Assembly: GCF_004116385.1 (NCBI RefSeq)
Contig: NZ_PEIB01000004.1
Location: forward strand, 62,001-126,000
DNA length: 64,000 nucleotides
Reading direction: 5' to 3'
Source of the DNA: Veronia nyctiphanis
GTDB taxonomy: Bacteria; Pseudomonadota; Gammaproteobacteria; Enterobacterales; Vibrionaceae
The number at the start of each line of letters is the position of its first letter. The first letter of the stretch is position 1. The notes beneath the pieces were generated by a model. The model did not search any database, was not told the origin of the DNA, and saw only the letters and a list, made by a program, of their open reading frames with translations. The position numbers and the translations under genes were made by a program. Positions 28,574 to 38,649 of this stretch are shown piece by piece.

Positions 28574-30724
28574 ATGAAAAATAAATTTAGGCTGAGTAGC
28601 TTAGTCATTGTTCTAATGATATCGCAGGGAGCCATTGCGCATGAGTTTCCAACTGAGATTAATGGGGTATTCGAAAATAAATTAGAAATTATAAATCAGA
28701 TGTCTAAACTTGACGGTAACTATTCTAGAAATATTTCGAATAAAAAAGGTATTTCAGCTGTTCAAGAACGTGAATGGTCAGGAGCCATAACTAGCGTCCC
28801 TGTAGCAACGGTCTTAATGGAGTTTCCAGACGCCCTTCACAATACTATAAAGCCTGATAAAGATGGTCACTACTATGAAGATTATTCACAAGAACATTTC
28901 AATAAACTCGTTTATTCGGAAAATGGACTTGTTGGACCAAGAAATAAGAGGTTGATGAGTGCCCGTCAGTACTTAAGAGATCAAAGTGGCAACTCTTTTG
29001 ATATTTATGGGGAATCTTTTGGTTGGTATCTGTCAAAGGAAAGCTATAAATTCTATGGTGGTGGCGATGAGAAAAATGATATTAGAGATATAAACCCTAG
29101 ACAACTAGTTCGTGAAGCAGTCGCTAATTTACTTGCAGATCCAAATTTTAAACTAGAAGACTATGATTCAGACCAAGATGGATACATAGACCATCTCAGC
29201 ATAATCCATTCCACTCTTGGTGGTGAAGCGTTTTATGATCGTTATTCAGACTTCATATGGTCTCACCGCGGAGAGTTCAGTGAAGTTGTGACTAATGAGA
29301 TTACAGGAAAAAGCGCAGGTATTAAAAGTTACGTTATCCAGCCGATTGATGCAGCGGCAGGAGTGCTGGCACATGAGTTTGGCCATGACCTAGGTTTACC
29401 TGACGAATATGACCACGAGTATTCTGAGGATCACATATCTAACCCCGGCTCTACGGTCGGCAGGTGGTCTATGATGGCTTCTGGGAGTCACACTGGTGTG
29501 ATTAGCGGAACTGAACCTGTTGGCTACAGTCCATTTGCTAAACTCTTTCTCCAAAATAAATATGGCGGTAATTGGGTACAGTCGACTGAAATCGACTCAT
29601 CGTCTCTGGATTCAAACGGTGTCACTGTAAAACTTCATCAAGCATCTAGTAAAGGTCAGTATAATGACCTTGTAAAAGTTAATTTACCATCTCAGACCGC
29701 ACAGCTATTTACTCCATTAAATGAGCAGTCAATTAAGATTAATACTGATGGTATTATTTATTATGCGCATGAGATTGACTTTACAGAATTTAGTAACCCA
29801 CGTATATCACTCGATATAAATATGACAGATAAAACCACTCCGGGTTGGGGGTTTGTACTGTGGGCGTATAATACAGTTACTGGTAATATGATTCAGGTTT
29901 CTCCCGAAAAAAATAAAAAAATCCGTGTGGATAATAAAAAGATTATAGGTGTTGAGTCTGGTTGGCAAAGAGCTGAATATGATCTTTCTATTTTAAAAAA
30001 TGAGGAATCAGTAATACTATTCTTTAACAATTTTGCTATTAGTTACCCTAGAGACTTCGTTGCAATTGACAATATTGAATTTGTAGATGAGGGTAAGGTA
30101 ATTACTCGTCTTGATTCAAATTCAGATGATCTGGTCGTGCTTAGAAACGTTGAAAAGTCAAATGGCTCAATCTCATATTCACCGTATTATTTGCTTGAAT
30201 GGCGTCAGCATACTGGTGTTGATAAAGCTCTTGCTAATGCAAGCTATGAAGAGGGGATGTTAGTTTGGTATGTTGACCCGTCTTACATGCATGAATCTTT
30301 GAATCATGACAATCGGTCAGGAGCTCATCCGGGTGAAGGATGGTTGAAGGTTATTGATTCTGACCGTAATCCGATGATTGTTACTGCATCGAAGTACGAT
30401 AACAATGGACGTTGGTTGGAGGACTCTTACAATGTACCACTTTCAAGCCTTTATCAAGTCAAGGATGCTCCATTTAATTCAGTTACTCAATTAGGTAGTA
30501 GGTATGAAGAGGTAGTGAATCATGAGGATGGAACTTATACTGTTAAAAGAGCCAATGATTACTTCGTAAACGGCAACCCTCGATTTGTTGATTGGGACGA
30601 TTACAGTAATCATATAAGACCAGCTACTGGCTCCAATATTCCCGCTATAGGATTAGTTTTTGAGGTGATAAATCAAACTAAAGATAAATCAGTAGCTGAG
30701 GTGAACTTATCTAAATTGTGGTAG
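28574..30724 (+). CDS. Secreted M6 family metalloprotease (immune inhibitor A type)
   Basis: A 716-residue zinc protease with a Sec signal peptide (residues 1-22, ends GAIA). The catalytic site is HEFGHDLGLPDEYD, with the HExxH at 267-271, diagnostic for the M6 family that includes Bacillus InhA and Vibrio PrtV. A preceding DSDQDGYIDHL is a likely Ca2+ site. The last 250 residues form beta-rich accessory domains (for example EIDFTEFSNPRISLDINM); no PKD repeats are evident. It probably degrades host or environmental proteins. Base composition is clearly more AT-rich than neighbouring genes, pointing to transfer. It is monocistronic with its own terminator. Confidence 0.85.
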   Translation: MKNKFRLSSLVIVLMISQGAIAHEFPTEINGVFENKLEIINQMSKLDGNYSRNISNKKGISAVQEREWSGAITSVPVATVLMEFPDALHNTIKPDKDGHYYEDYSQEHFNKLVYSENGLVGPRNKRLMSARQYLRDQSGNSFDIYGESFGWYLSKESYKFYGGGDEKNDIRDINPRQLVREAVANLLADPNFKLEDYDSDQDGYIDHLSIIHSTLGGEAFYDRYSDFIWSHRGEFSEVVTNEITGKSAGIKSYVIQPIDAAAGVLAHEFGHDLGLPDEYDHEYSEDHISNPGSTVGRWSMMASGSHTGVISGTEPVGYSPFAKLFLQNKYGGNWVQSTEIDSSSLDSNGVTVKLHQASSKGQYNDLVKVNLPSQTAQLFTPLNEQSIKINTDGIIYYAHEIDFTEFSNPRISLDINMTDKTTPGWGFVLWAYNTVTGNMIQVSPEKNKKIRVDNKKIIGVESGWQRAEYDLSILKNEESVILFFNNFAISYPRDFVAIDNIEFVDEGKVITRLDSNSDDLVVLRNVEKSNGSISYSPYYLLEWRQHTGVDKALANASYEEGMLVWYVDPSYMHESLNHDNRSGAHPGEGWLKVIDSDRNPMIVTASKYDNNGRWLEDSYNVPLSSLYQVKDAPFNSVTQLGSRYEEVVNHEDGTYTVKRANDYFVNGNPRFVDWDDYSNHIRPATGSNIPAIGLVFEVINQTKDKSVAEVNLSKLW

Positions 30725-30735
30725 ATGGAATTCCC

Positions 30736-30765
30736 TTAACCCCTTTTAATATCGAAAGGGGTTAA
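30736..30765. terminator. Terminator after M6 protease gene
   Basis: TTAACCCCTTT and AAAGGGGTTAA form a perfect 11-bp stem with an 8-base loop 12 bases beyond the stop. It lies between convergent genes and could work both ways. Confidence 0.7.
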
Positions 30766-30784
30766 TTAAAAAGGGAAACAAACC

Positions 30785-31449
30785 TCACAGCATATCATTA
30801 CCAAAACTCTCTAATTCACCGATTTGCCGGATGGTCACCTCACGATATTTTACGCTGAGCCATTCGGTCTCTTCCCACTGCTTCAAAAGTCGGTTAATTC
30901 TTTGCCTTGGCTTACCCACCATTGCTGCGAGTGTTTCTTGTGAAAGGGCAAGGTCAATACAAATACCGTTTGGTGTGTCTTTTCCGAAGCGATTTGCCAG
31001 ATAAACCAATGCGAGAGCGAGCGCTTATCAACATCCATCACTAAAGAAAAACGCATGAGAAATTGTAGCTCTTTGGCATAGTACCTGACGAAGTAGAGCA
31101 GTGCTGAGGTGTCTTTGCCAAAGATTTCTATGAACTGCTCTTTGCGAATTGCTAGAACTTCACTTTCTTGTAATGCGACGGCTTGGCTGATTCTTGGGCC
31201 CTCGTTAAACGCTTCCAGCTCACCAATAAATGTGTTTGCTGCGGCGATTCCAATAATGAACGATTTCCCTTCTTCATCATGAAACGTAAAACTGACTGCT
31301 CCACTGACAACATAAAAGACATGTTCCGCTTTCTGCCTCTCTCGAAACAGTACATCACCCTCAGATATCGTGCGCTTTTTACTATGGTGAAGAAATGCCT
31401 CTTTGCTCTCGACGGAAGCATATTTAAAGAAGTCGCTTTGCTCGATCAT
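30785..31449 (-). CDS. Crp/Fnr family transcriptional regulator (frameshifted in this sequence)
   Basis: Residues 1-125 are a cyclic-nucleotide-binding-like sensor domain (SEGDVLFRERQKAEHVFYVVSGAVS; GELEAFNEG) without the N-terminal Cys set of FNR. A dimer helix follows, then a winged HTH in which SQETLAAMVGKPRQRINRLL is the recognition helix region. The frame breaks at about 31021. One base added there restores KRLALALVYLANRFG, and the two pieces become one protein of about 221 residues. It is divergent from the GH3 glycosidase gene and may regulate the xylose/xyloside genes, though that is only positional evidence. Confidence 0.78.
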
Positions 31450-31610
31450 TTCGCTTGGTAGTCTCCGAAGTATTTAATGCAATGAGTCGCCTATGATTGT
31501 CCGATTGGTGACAGAAGCTTGTATTAACTTTTTCTAACTTACTAGTTCCACATTAGCACAAACGGAAAGTTGATAACGTCTTGCACCCGAAACGTGCATA
31601 TGAATCAGCT

Positions 31611-33756
31611 ATGACTAAATTAGACAGGGATCTTTGTGTGAAGACGATGAGTGTAGAAAATAAGCTAGCTCCAAGTCCCCTTAAGCGAGACACAAGTCAC
31701 GCGGGTAAAGTCGCCAAATACAAGACAGATGTTGAGTCGCATGTTGAGAAGCTTCTACGAAGAATGACATTGCGAGAGAAACTTCACCAAATGAGTGGTG
31801 ATTTATTCACGGTGACATCATTCCTTCCAGACATGGTTATCCATTACAACAGTTTTCCTATCCCATCGGGTAACAACCCTGAGCTTGATATTCCTCCTAT
31901 TCTGTTTGTCGATGGACCGAGAGGCGTCGCCTGCGGTCAGTCAACCTGTTATCCGGTTTCGATGGCGAGAGGAGCGAGCTGGGATACCGATCTAGAGGAA
32001 CGAATTGGCGACGCGATCGGCGTTGAAATGCGCAGTCAGGGGGGTAACTATGCTGGCTCAGTGTGCATCAATTTGCTTCGTCACCCGGCATGGGGGCGTG
32101 CTCAGGAAACCTATGGTGAAGATACGCACCACCTTGGTGAATTTGGCGCGGCTCTGGTTCGGGGAATACAGCGTCACGGTATGGCATGTGTAAAGCATTT
32201 TGCAGTTAACAGCATCGAAAATGCACGTTTCAAGGTTGATGTCAGTGTTGATGAGAGGACATTACGAGAAGTTTACCTGCCTCATTTTAAGCGTTGTATC
32301 GATGAAGGTGCTGCATCTGTAATGAGTGCCTATAACAAATTGAATGGCGAGTTCTGTAGCAGAATGCTTATCTGCTCCGCGACATTCTCAAGAATGAATG
32401 GAAGTTTGATGGCTTCGTGCTGTCAGATTTTCTTTTCGCCGTGCGAAGCGCGACCAAAGCCATCAAGGGTGGGCTGGATGTTGAGATGCCCTACAGCTGG
32501 CATTACAGCTTCTTTTTGTGGCTTGCGCTCAAAACGGGTCGCGCATCTGAGCAAGATGTGAATGAGGCCGTTCGTCGGATCCTGCGTAAGAAGTTTCAAT
32601 TCAAAGATGTGGGTGAAGCGCTGCGGTATGGTGAGGATGCTATTGGCTGTGAAGCGCATAAAAATCTGGCAAAAGAGGCGGCCGATAAGTCTATTGTTCT
32701 GCTGAAAAATGACGATGCCAAAGATAGAAAACCCCTTCTTCCGCTCGACAAAAACCAACAACAAAAAGTCGCCATCATTGGTTTTCTTGCGTGTGAAGAA
32801 AATACTGGTGATCACGGCAGTTCCGCGGTTTACCCGAAAAATGTCGTTACCACATTGGATGGCATGCGGCAGCACTGTGATGGCAGCAATGTTCAAATTG
32901 TATTTGATGACGGTAAGTCAATCAGCGATGCAACACGAATCGCCAGCGAAGCAGATGTTGTTATCGTGTGTGCAGGTTTCACCCACAAAGAGGAGGGTGA
33001 GTACATTATTTTGAGTGGCGGTGACAGAGACAATCTCGGACTTAAAGCTCACGATGAACAGCTTATTAACTCTGTATCCAACGTAAACCAAAACACTGCT
33101 GTGGTTATGTTTGGCGGCAGTGCCATTGTTACCGAAAACTGGCGACATAAAGTACCTGCCATTGTGATGGCGTGGTATGCCGGAGAGCAAGGTGGTCATG
33201 CGATTGCTGATATTCTGTTTGGTGAAGTAAACCCGTCAGGCAAGCTGCCATGCTCATTTCCACGTTGTACGGACGATCTGCCGTATTTCAGCAAAAATAC
33301 CCGTTTCATTCGCTATGAGTATCTGCACGGGTACCGGCACCTTGAACACCATCACTATGATCCCGCATATGCCATGGGATTCGGGTTGAGTTACACGTCT
33401 TACCAATACAGTAACCTTTGTCTATCGAGCTCGACCCTGAAACCGGATGAAGCGGTGACTGTCTCTGTGGATATTGAAAACACAGGCAGATGGACGGGGA
33501 CGAGATCGTACAAATGTACGTCAGCTACCCACAAACCGTGTTTCGTGCACCGAAAGATTTGAAAGGGTTCCGCCGGGTATCAATTAAAGCCGGAGAGAAA
33601 GTGACGGTTTCACTCATATTGAACGCAACCGATCTGCGATATTACGACGATAAAGCCAAGCAATGGGCCGATGAAGCAGGGGAGTATCAGATTCATGTTG
33701 GTGCGTCTTCGCGAACTGATGATCTTCTTATTCACCCTTTGACTGTTCAGTCATAA
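31611..33756 (+). CDS. GH3 family beta-glucosidase/beta-xylosidase (two frameshifts in this sequence)
   Basis: A GH3 enzyme of about 715 residues: N-terminal TIM-barrel (LFVDGPRGVA; NLLRHPAWGRAQETYGED; CVKHFAVNSIE), the nucleophile Asp in GFVLSDF, a C-terminal alpha/beta domain (KSIVLLKND; DVVIVCAGF; WYAGEQGGHAIADILFG) and a fibronectin-like tail (GDEIVQMYVSYP). The frame breaks at about 32363, where one A gives SRNAYLLRDILKNEWKFDGF, and at about 33492, where one G gives GRWDGDEIV. There is no signal peptide, so it likely acts on imported oligosaccharides. Being just upstream of xylB and xylA suggests xylosides as substrates. The start is uncertain: TTG 31581, ATG 31611 and ATG 31647 are possible. 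Confidence 0.8.
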
Positions 33757-33774
33757 CGGCAACGTGGAGTGACG

Positions 33775-35261
33775 ATGGAAACAGTGTTAGGCGTCGATTT
33801 GGGCACGCAAAGCCTCAAAGTTGTCGTGTATGACTTCAAGGCGAAAAAGGTTATTGACTCTGCAGATGCTGCGTTATCGATAGAACAGGACGAAAGTGGT
33901 AAGAGTGAACAGCACGCAAGCTGGTGGATTGATGCGCTTAAATCTGCAATGGCTGAAATCAGTACTGAGGTAAAGGAATCTGTCCGCGCAATCGGAGTGT
34001 CTGGTCAGCAGCATGGTTTTGTGCCACTTGATGACAACGACGAGGTCATTTTTAACGTCAAGCTTTGGAATGACACCACAACGGTAAGCCAATGCGAACA
34101 TATCACCGACGCTTATGGCGGCGAACAGGCGTTACTTGAGACCGTCGGTAACACTATTCTACCGGGATACACCATACCCAAAGTGTTGTGGCTCAAAGAC
34201 AACCATCCCGACATTTATTTAAAGCTTGCCACCATTCTCCTCCCGCATGACTTCGTCAACTTTTACCTGACTGGTGAGAAGGTGATGGAATTTGGTGATG
34301 CCTCAGGTACAGGGGTGTTGAATATCAAAACTCGTCGCTGGGATGAAGGTCTGCTGAATGTCGTTGACCCGGAGAAAGACCTGCTTTCATGCTTGCCGGA
34401 CCTTGTTGAAGCTAACCAGCCAATCGGTCTGTTGAAAGACGATATTGCTGCTGAATTGGGGCTGCGAGCGGGCATCGCTGTGTCGAGTGGGGGCGGGGAT
34501 AATATGATGGCCGCCATTGGGACAGGCAATGTGCGCAACGGAGTTGCTACCGTCAGCCTTGGTACATCCTCAACGCTGTTCGCGTTCAGCGATTGTCCGA
34601 TTGTTGACTGTCAAGGGGGTGAAGTCGCGGCATTCTGCTCATCAACAAATGGGTGGTTACCTTTAGTTTGCTCCCTGAACTGTTCTAACGCCAAAGATGT
34701 CATCGAACAGCTTCTTGGCGGGGAACGCGACTATGTCCAGTTTGAACGAGATATAGCCAGTGTTTTACCCGGTAGTGGAGGTGTGCTGACGTTGCCGTTC
34801 TACAACGGTGAACGCAGCCCTTATCTGCCAGCAGCGAGAGGTTCGATTCTGGGGCTGACACCGCACAATACGAATCGAGCAAATCTTGTCCGCTCTGCAA
34901 TCGAAGGGGCAACCTACACCCTGAAGATGGGCTTTGAGCGACTTTTAGAGCTGGGAATGTCGATTGATGAAATTCGGCTGACGGGCGGGGGCAGCAAAAG
35001 TGCCACTTGGTACAAATGGTTGCCGACATCTTGAATAGACCCGTGACTTTGCTTGACAGCCACAATGGTGCGGCTTTCGGTGCAGCATTGCAGGCACTTT
35101 GGATGCTGGATGGGAAGCAGTCTATCTCTCATTTGTGCGCCGAACATGTTGAGGAAAAGCTGACAACCGTCATCGAGCCAAACCAAGAAAATCAACAGCG
35201 ATACCACAGAGAATATTTACGTTTTTCACGCGCTGTAGAGCTCGTTAGGAATTTCTACTAA
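33775..35261 (+). CDS. xylB: Xylulokinase (frameshifted in this sequence)
   Basis: A FGGY-family kinase that phosphorylates D-xylulose to xylulose-5-phosphate for the pentose phosphate pathway. Visible are the phosphate-binding [12 protein letters not shown] at the N-terminus, [11 protein letters not shown] with LWNDTTT (xylulokinase-type), [22 protein letters not shown] and RLTGGGSKS near the C-terminus. The frame breaks at 35014-35016, where AAA should be AAAA. The join reads [14 protein letters not shown] and gives about 495 residues, normal for XylB. GTGGAG lies 5 bases before ATG 33775. It sits between GH3 (18 bases upstream) and xylA, one operon. Confidence 0.9.
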
Positions 35262-35298
35262 GACACCAATTACAAAACATATAAAGGACCGAAGAATA

Positions 35299-36642
35299 AT
35301 GGTTGATGTATTTCAAGGAACGCGTGCCTATTTTCCGGAAGTAAAATCGAAAATACCGTTTGAGGGCATTGAGTCGGACTCTCCGTTGGCTTTTAAGTTC
35401 TACGACGAAAATAAAGTGATTGCGGGCAAAACGATGAAAGAGCACTTACGCTACTCCGTATGCTATTGGCATACGTTCTGTGGTGCTGGTGCGGATCCGT
35501 TTGGTCCGGGCACTCGCCAATATCCATGGGATGACAGCGCTGATCCCATGGTAGCAGCAGAGCATCGAATGGATGCAGCATTTGAGTTTTTTACTAAACT
35601 CGGCGTTCCGTATTACTGTTTTCATGACCGTGATTTAGCGCCAGAGGGCAAATCACCGGTTGATTCAGAAAATCGCCTCATGTCACTTGTTGCTCGTGCT
35701 AAAGAGCGTCAAAAGGAAACGGGCGTAAAACTGCTTTGGGGAACGGCTAACCTTTTCTCTCATCCTCGTTACATGAACGGCGCGTCAACTAACCCTGACT
35801 TTAATGTAGTTGCCCATGCGGCATCTCAAGTTAAATCAGCACTGGATGCGACCATAGAGCTGGGCGGAGAAAACTATGTATTTTGGGGTGGGAGAGAGGG
35901 CTACGCTTCATTACTCAATACTCGCACAGATATTGAACTGGATAACATGGCAAAGTTTCTGGCAGCTGCGAGAGATTATGGCCGGGCCAATGGTTTCAAG
36001 GGTACATTCCTCATTGAACCGAAACCCATGGAGCCGATGAAGCATCAGTATGATTTTGATGCACAAACGGTGACTGGGTTCTTACGTCACCATGGTCTTG
36101 ATAAAGACTTTAAACTGAATATCGAAGCCAACCACGCGACATTGGCGAGCCATACGTTTGCCCATGAACTGCAAATGAGTGCCGATGCAGGTCTGCTGGG
36201 CAGTATTGATGCCAACAGGGGTAACCCGCAAAATGGCTGGGATACAGACCAATTCCCGACAGATATCTATGACACCACCAAAGCTATGATGGTTGTGCTC
36301 GGTGCAGGTGGTTTTAAAACTGGTGGCTTAAACTTCGATGCCAAACTTCGCCGTGAATCGACAGATCTCGAAGATATGTTCATCGCACATATTGGTGGGA
36401 TGGACGCGTTCGCCAGAGGCTTGGAAGTGGCTGACTATATCTTGAACAACACTGATTACTCTGCGAGAAAAGCCGAAAGGTACAGCACCTTCATGACTGA
36501 AGCTGGCCAAGCATTTCGAGACGGTAATATGGGACTCGAATTACTTTTTGAACATGCAGAAGGCCATGGCCCTGTTGCGACAACATCGGGTAAACAAGAA
36601 CTGCTGGAAAACCTGATCAACCAAGCCCTGATCAAGGCCTAA
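35299..36642 (+). CDS. xylA: Xylose isomerase
   Basis: The 447-residue enzyme converts D-xylose to D-xylulose with two divalent metals. Motifs are all in place: [14 protein letters not shown] (catalytic His), [33 protein letters not shown] (metal-binding Glu), [15 protein letters not shown] and [10 protein letters not shown], and [17 protein letters not shown]. It belongs to the class II (long) XylA group. AAAGGACC precedes the start. It is last in the GH3-xylB-xylA operon and is followed by a hairpin. It has no frame error, unlike its two upstream genes. Confidence 0.95.
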   Translation: MVDVFQGTRAYFPEVKSKIPFEGIESDSPLAFKFYDENKVIAGKTMKEHLRYSVCYWHTFCGAGADPFGPGTRQYPWDDSADPMVAAEHRMDAAFEFFTKLGVPYYCFHDRDLAPEGKSPVDSENRLMSLVARAKERQKETGVKLLWGTANLFSHPRYMNGASTNPDFNVVAHAASQVKSALDATIELGGENYVFWGGREGYASLLNTRTDIELDNMAKFLAAARDYGRANGFKGTFLIEPKPMEPMKHQYDFDAQTVTGFLRHHGLDKDFKLNIEANHATLASHTFAHELQMSADAGLLGSIDANRGNPQNGWDTDQFPTDIYDTTKAMMVVLGAGGFKTGGLNFDAKLRRESTDLEDMFIAHIGGMDAFARGLEVADYILNNTDYSARKAERYSTFMTEAGQAFRDGNMGLELLFEHAEGHGPVATTSGKQELLENLINQALIKA

Positions 36643-36655
36643 TAGCTCGAATTAA

Positions 36656-36687
36656 GCCGCGGTAATGTTTATATGCTATACCGCGGC
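36656..36687. terminator. Hairpin after xylA
   Basis: GCCGCGGTA and TACCGCGGC form a perfect 9-bp GC-rich stem with a 14-base loop, 13 bases past the xylA stop and 12 bases from the end of the convergent VOC gene. A U tract is lacking. Confidence 0.55.
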
Positions 36688-36699
36688 CGCAAGTCTTGA

Positions 36700-37065
36700 T
36701 TAGACGGCGTTAGGTGTTGGTGATTGATTCAGGCCGATTGCGTTTCCAAATGGATCAATCAGCATTGCAACGTCTGCGCCTAAGTCTGTTTTTCCGGGGC
36801 CTCGATAAAGTGTTGCTCCCATAGACGTTAGCGTTGAAATAGCGGACGTTATGTCGTCTATTTCCCAATAAGTGACAGAACCATCTCTCCCGGGATTATT
36901 CTTTTCATCGACCGGATGAAAGCCAAATATCATCTCAGCACCACGAACAAACGCATAATCTGGGTTCTCGTATTCCACTTCTGAACCTAGCAGTTCAGCG
37001 TACCATTTCGCAGCTTTGTGGATGTCGTCAGCGAAGAACATCGTTGATTCGATTTTTTTAAACAT
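36700..37065 (-). CDS. VOC (glyoxalase/bleomycin-resistance fold) family protein
   Basis: A 121-residue single VOC module: beta-alpha-beta start (ESTMFFADDIHKAAKWYAELLG), central GAEMIFGFHP, and a second half ending MLIDPFGNAIGLNQ. The DPFGN turn is typical of the fold, which binds a metal and small electrophilic ligands. Function cannot be assigned. The start at 37065 is supported by AGAGGG seven bases upstream; the open frame runs to 37140. It is the leftmost of a series of minus-strand accessory genes. Confidence 0.75.
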   Translation of the reverse strand: MFKKIESTMFFADDIHKAAKWYAELLGSEVEYENPDYAFVRGAEMIFGFHPVDEKNNPGRDGSVTYWEIDDITSAISTLTSMGATLYRGPGKTDLGADVAMLIDPFGNAIGLNQSPTPNAV

Positions 37066-37376
37066 CTTAAAACCCTCTAAAAATGACGTTGAGAAAAGAT
37101 CCAACGTTGTCGTGAAGAAAATGAGCAACTTACCCAACAAATTTGGGCCGAAGATATTACCAAGTCGCCTTGATAAATAACTGAGTATTTTTGCGGCGCA
37201 TCTCGAAGAACAGAAATACCAACCTGTTGCGTAGATGAGCGCATAAGGAGGAAGTACTTTGAGAGTCTATTAGGTGTGTTCAGCGAGAAAATGGAGATGC
37301 TTTCTCGCTGCAAAACAAAGCTTTGATTGTAGCTATTACGATGAGGAGGTAATGAGTTACTAAACTTAGATTGTTA
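37066..37376. other. Intergenic region with coding remnant and hairpin
   Basis: About 310 bases. It contains a 43-base stretch (37188-37230) that also occurs, diverged, at 41364-41409, and a 9-bp hairpin (AGCGAGAAA with TTTCTCGCT, about 37281-37310) that may end transcription of the VOC gene on the right. No intact gene is seen. Confidence 0.5.
37188..37230 (+). repeat. Short duplicated coding remnant, copy A
   Basis: TTGCGGCG-ATCTCGAA-AA-AGAA-TA-CA-CCT matches copy B (41364-41409) at 27 of 33 positions, and all six differences are transitions. In one plus-strand frame it reads FAAHLEEQKYQPVA then stop. Copy B reads VAAYLEK-stop-KYQPLC then stop. It looks like two decayed ends of the same former gene. 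Confidence 0.45.
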
Positions 37377-37733
37377 TTAATCAGCCAAACAAATCTTGTT
37401 GTTATCTAAATCTCTGACATAGGCAGAGAAACGCGGACCACGTCTATTGGGTTCTCCCTCACTGACTCCGCCTAACTCAATGGCCTTTTCATATAGCTTT
37501 ATTACTTCCTCTTCAGAGCCAACACTAAAGCCAACCATAGTACCATTTCCGTTTGTTGCGGATTCTCCATCGAATGGAATGGCAACCGAGAACGCGAAAT
37601 CCTCGCCCAGCCAATAAGTCATTCTTTCTGACGGCGCGACTTTTTCGAGTGCCGCCCCTTCAAAAAGGGAATCGTAAAAATTAACAGCAGCTTTCATATC
37701 GTTGGTCCCGACAACAAAATAATTCATCTTCAT
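37377..37733 (-). CDS. VOC family protein
   Basis: A 118-residue VOC-fold protein: MNYFVVGTNDMKAAVNFYDSLF at the N-terminus, a central FAFSVAIPFDG and a C-terminal RGPRFSAYVRDLDNNKICL. The DLDNN turn and the closing strand are typical. It resembles small bleomycin-resistance/dioxygenase-fold proteins of unknown function in Vibrionaceae. Start at 37733 (or 37727), with GAGAG upstream; the open frame runs to 37787. A perfect 17-bp palindrome lies 46 bases upstream of the start. Confidence 0.72.
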   Translation of the reverse strand: MKMNYFVVGTNDMKAAVNFYDSLFEGAALEKVAPSERMTYWLGEDFAFSVAIPFDGESATNGNGTMVGFSVGSEEEVIKLYEKAIELGGVSEGEPNRRGPRFSAYVRDLDNNKICLAD

Positions 37734-37778
37734 CAAAGTACTCTCTTGGAAGTAAAAAGATGAATATAACGTTGCCTC

Positions 37779-37795
37779 CTGACACAATCTGTCAG
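37779..37795. promoter_or_regulatory. Palindrome CTGACA-N5-TGTCAG upstream of VOC gene
   Basis: Perfect 6-base arms separated by CAATC, 46-62 bases upstream of the VOC gene start, where a promoter-overlapping operator would be expected. The regulator is unknown. Confidence 0.4.
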
Positions 37796-37919
37796 CAGTC
37801 GGAGTAGTTACTCTTAAGTGTTGTCAGAAAACACATTTTTGCATCTGAACGAAAGAGCAGGGATTATTCAGCCTAGGAGCCATATTGGGAGCAAAAAGCC
37901 AGTATAAGGATTAGTAAGT

Positions 37920-38561
37920 TCAAATTTCAGCGATGTGCTCTATCATTACTCCACTGAATAACCGACTCAGATTGAGCTCAGGCATTATTCGGTTGCTTGT
38001 AGTCCACCCTTTTTTCACCGCATCGTCTAGCTCGCGCATCATCCATTGATAAATGTTTGGCGCAACCGTATCTATGAATCGGTTGTGCTCTCTCACCATA
38101 GGCGCAGTGATCCCTTGCTCTTGCCAAGTACGCCCTTCATTTGCCAAATTGAGTAGAAACGGCAGTAGCTTATCGAGCAGTTTGACCCAATGACTTTCAA
38201 GTGAAACCTGTGATTCATACTCAACCCATAGGGCTAAAATATCGCTGCCAAAAGCTGGGTATCTTTTGGCTAAAGAGTTAAGATATGCCTCTTCTTTTTC
38301 GGCTTGGTTTGTGCGATCAGCTGCGTAGGCGGAAACATCGCCTGCTCCAATTTCACAGATATCATGCGCCAACGCTAGCTTGATGGCATGATCGATATTT
38401 AACTCTTTGGGCAAATGAGGTTTAAGCGACATTAGCGCTAACGCAAGATGCCAACTGTGTTCCGCAGAGTTTTCGTTTCTTGAACCATCGGAGATATATG
38501 ACTTTCGGTAAACACTTTTTAAGCCATCAATTTCGATTAACAAAGATTGTAAGTCTTTCAT
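37920..38561 (-). CDS. HD domain phosphohydrolase (YfbR/HDDC2-like)
   Basis: A 213-residue HD-superfamily enzyme. The metal-binding residues appear in NSAEHSWHLALALM and LALAHDICEIGAGD (H...HD), with a later Asp (KLLDKLLPF). The layout matches the HD_3 group that includes YfbR-like 5'-nucleotidases and HDDC2. It probably removes phosphate from a nucleotide in the cytoplasm. AAGGAA precedes the ATG at 38561; the open frame runs to 38585. Next gene upstream is a methyltransferase, about 90 bases away. Confidence 0.78.
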   Translation of the reverse strand: MKDLQSLLIEIDGLKSVYRKSYISDGSRNENSAEHSWHLALALMSLKPHLPKELNIDHAIKLALAHDICEIGAGDVSAYAADRTNQAEKEEAYLNSLAKRYPAFGSDILALWVEYESQVSLESHWVKLLDKLLPFLLNLANEGRTWQEQGITAPMVREHNRFIDTVAPNIYQWMMRELDDAVKKGWTTSNRIMPELNLSRLFSGVMIEHIAEI

Positions 38562-38649
38562 TAATTTCCTTTTTCGGGTTTCCATCTGGGGTGATTTATT
38601 TCAAAAACTTGAATCAAAGAGAATCTCGCACAATAAGAAGAGCTCGGGG

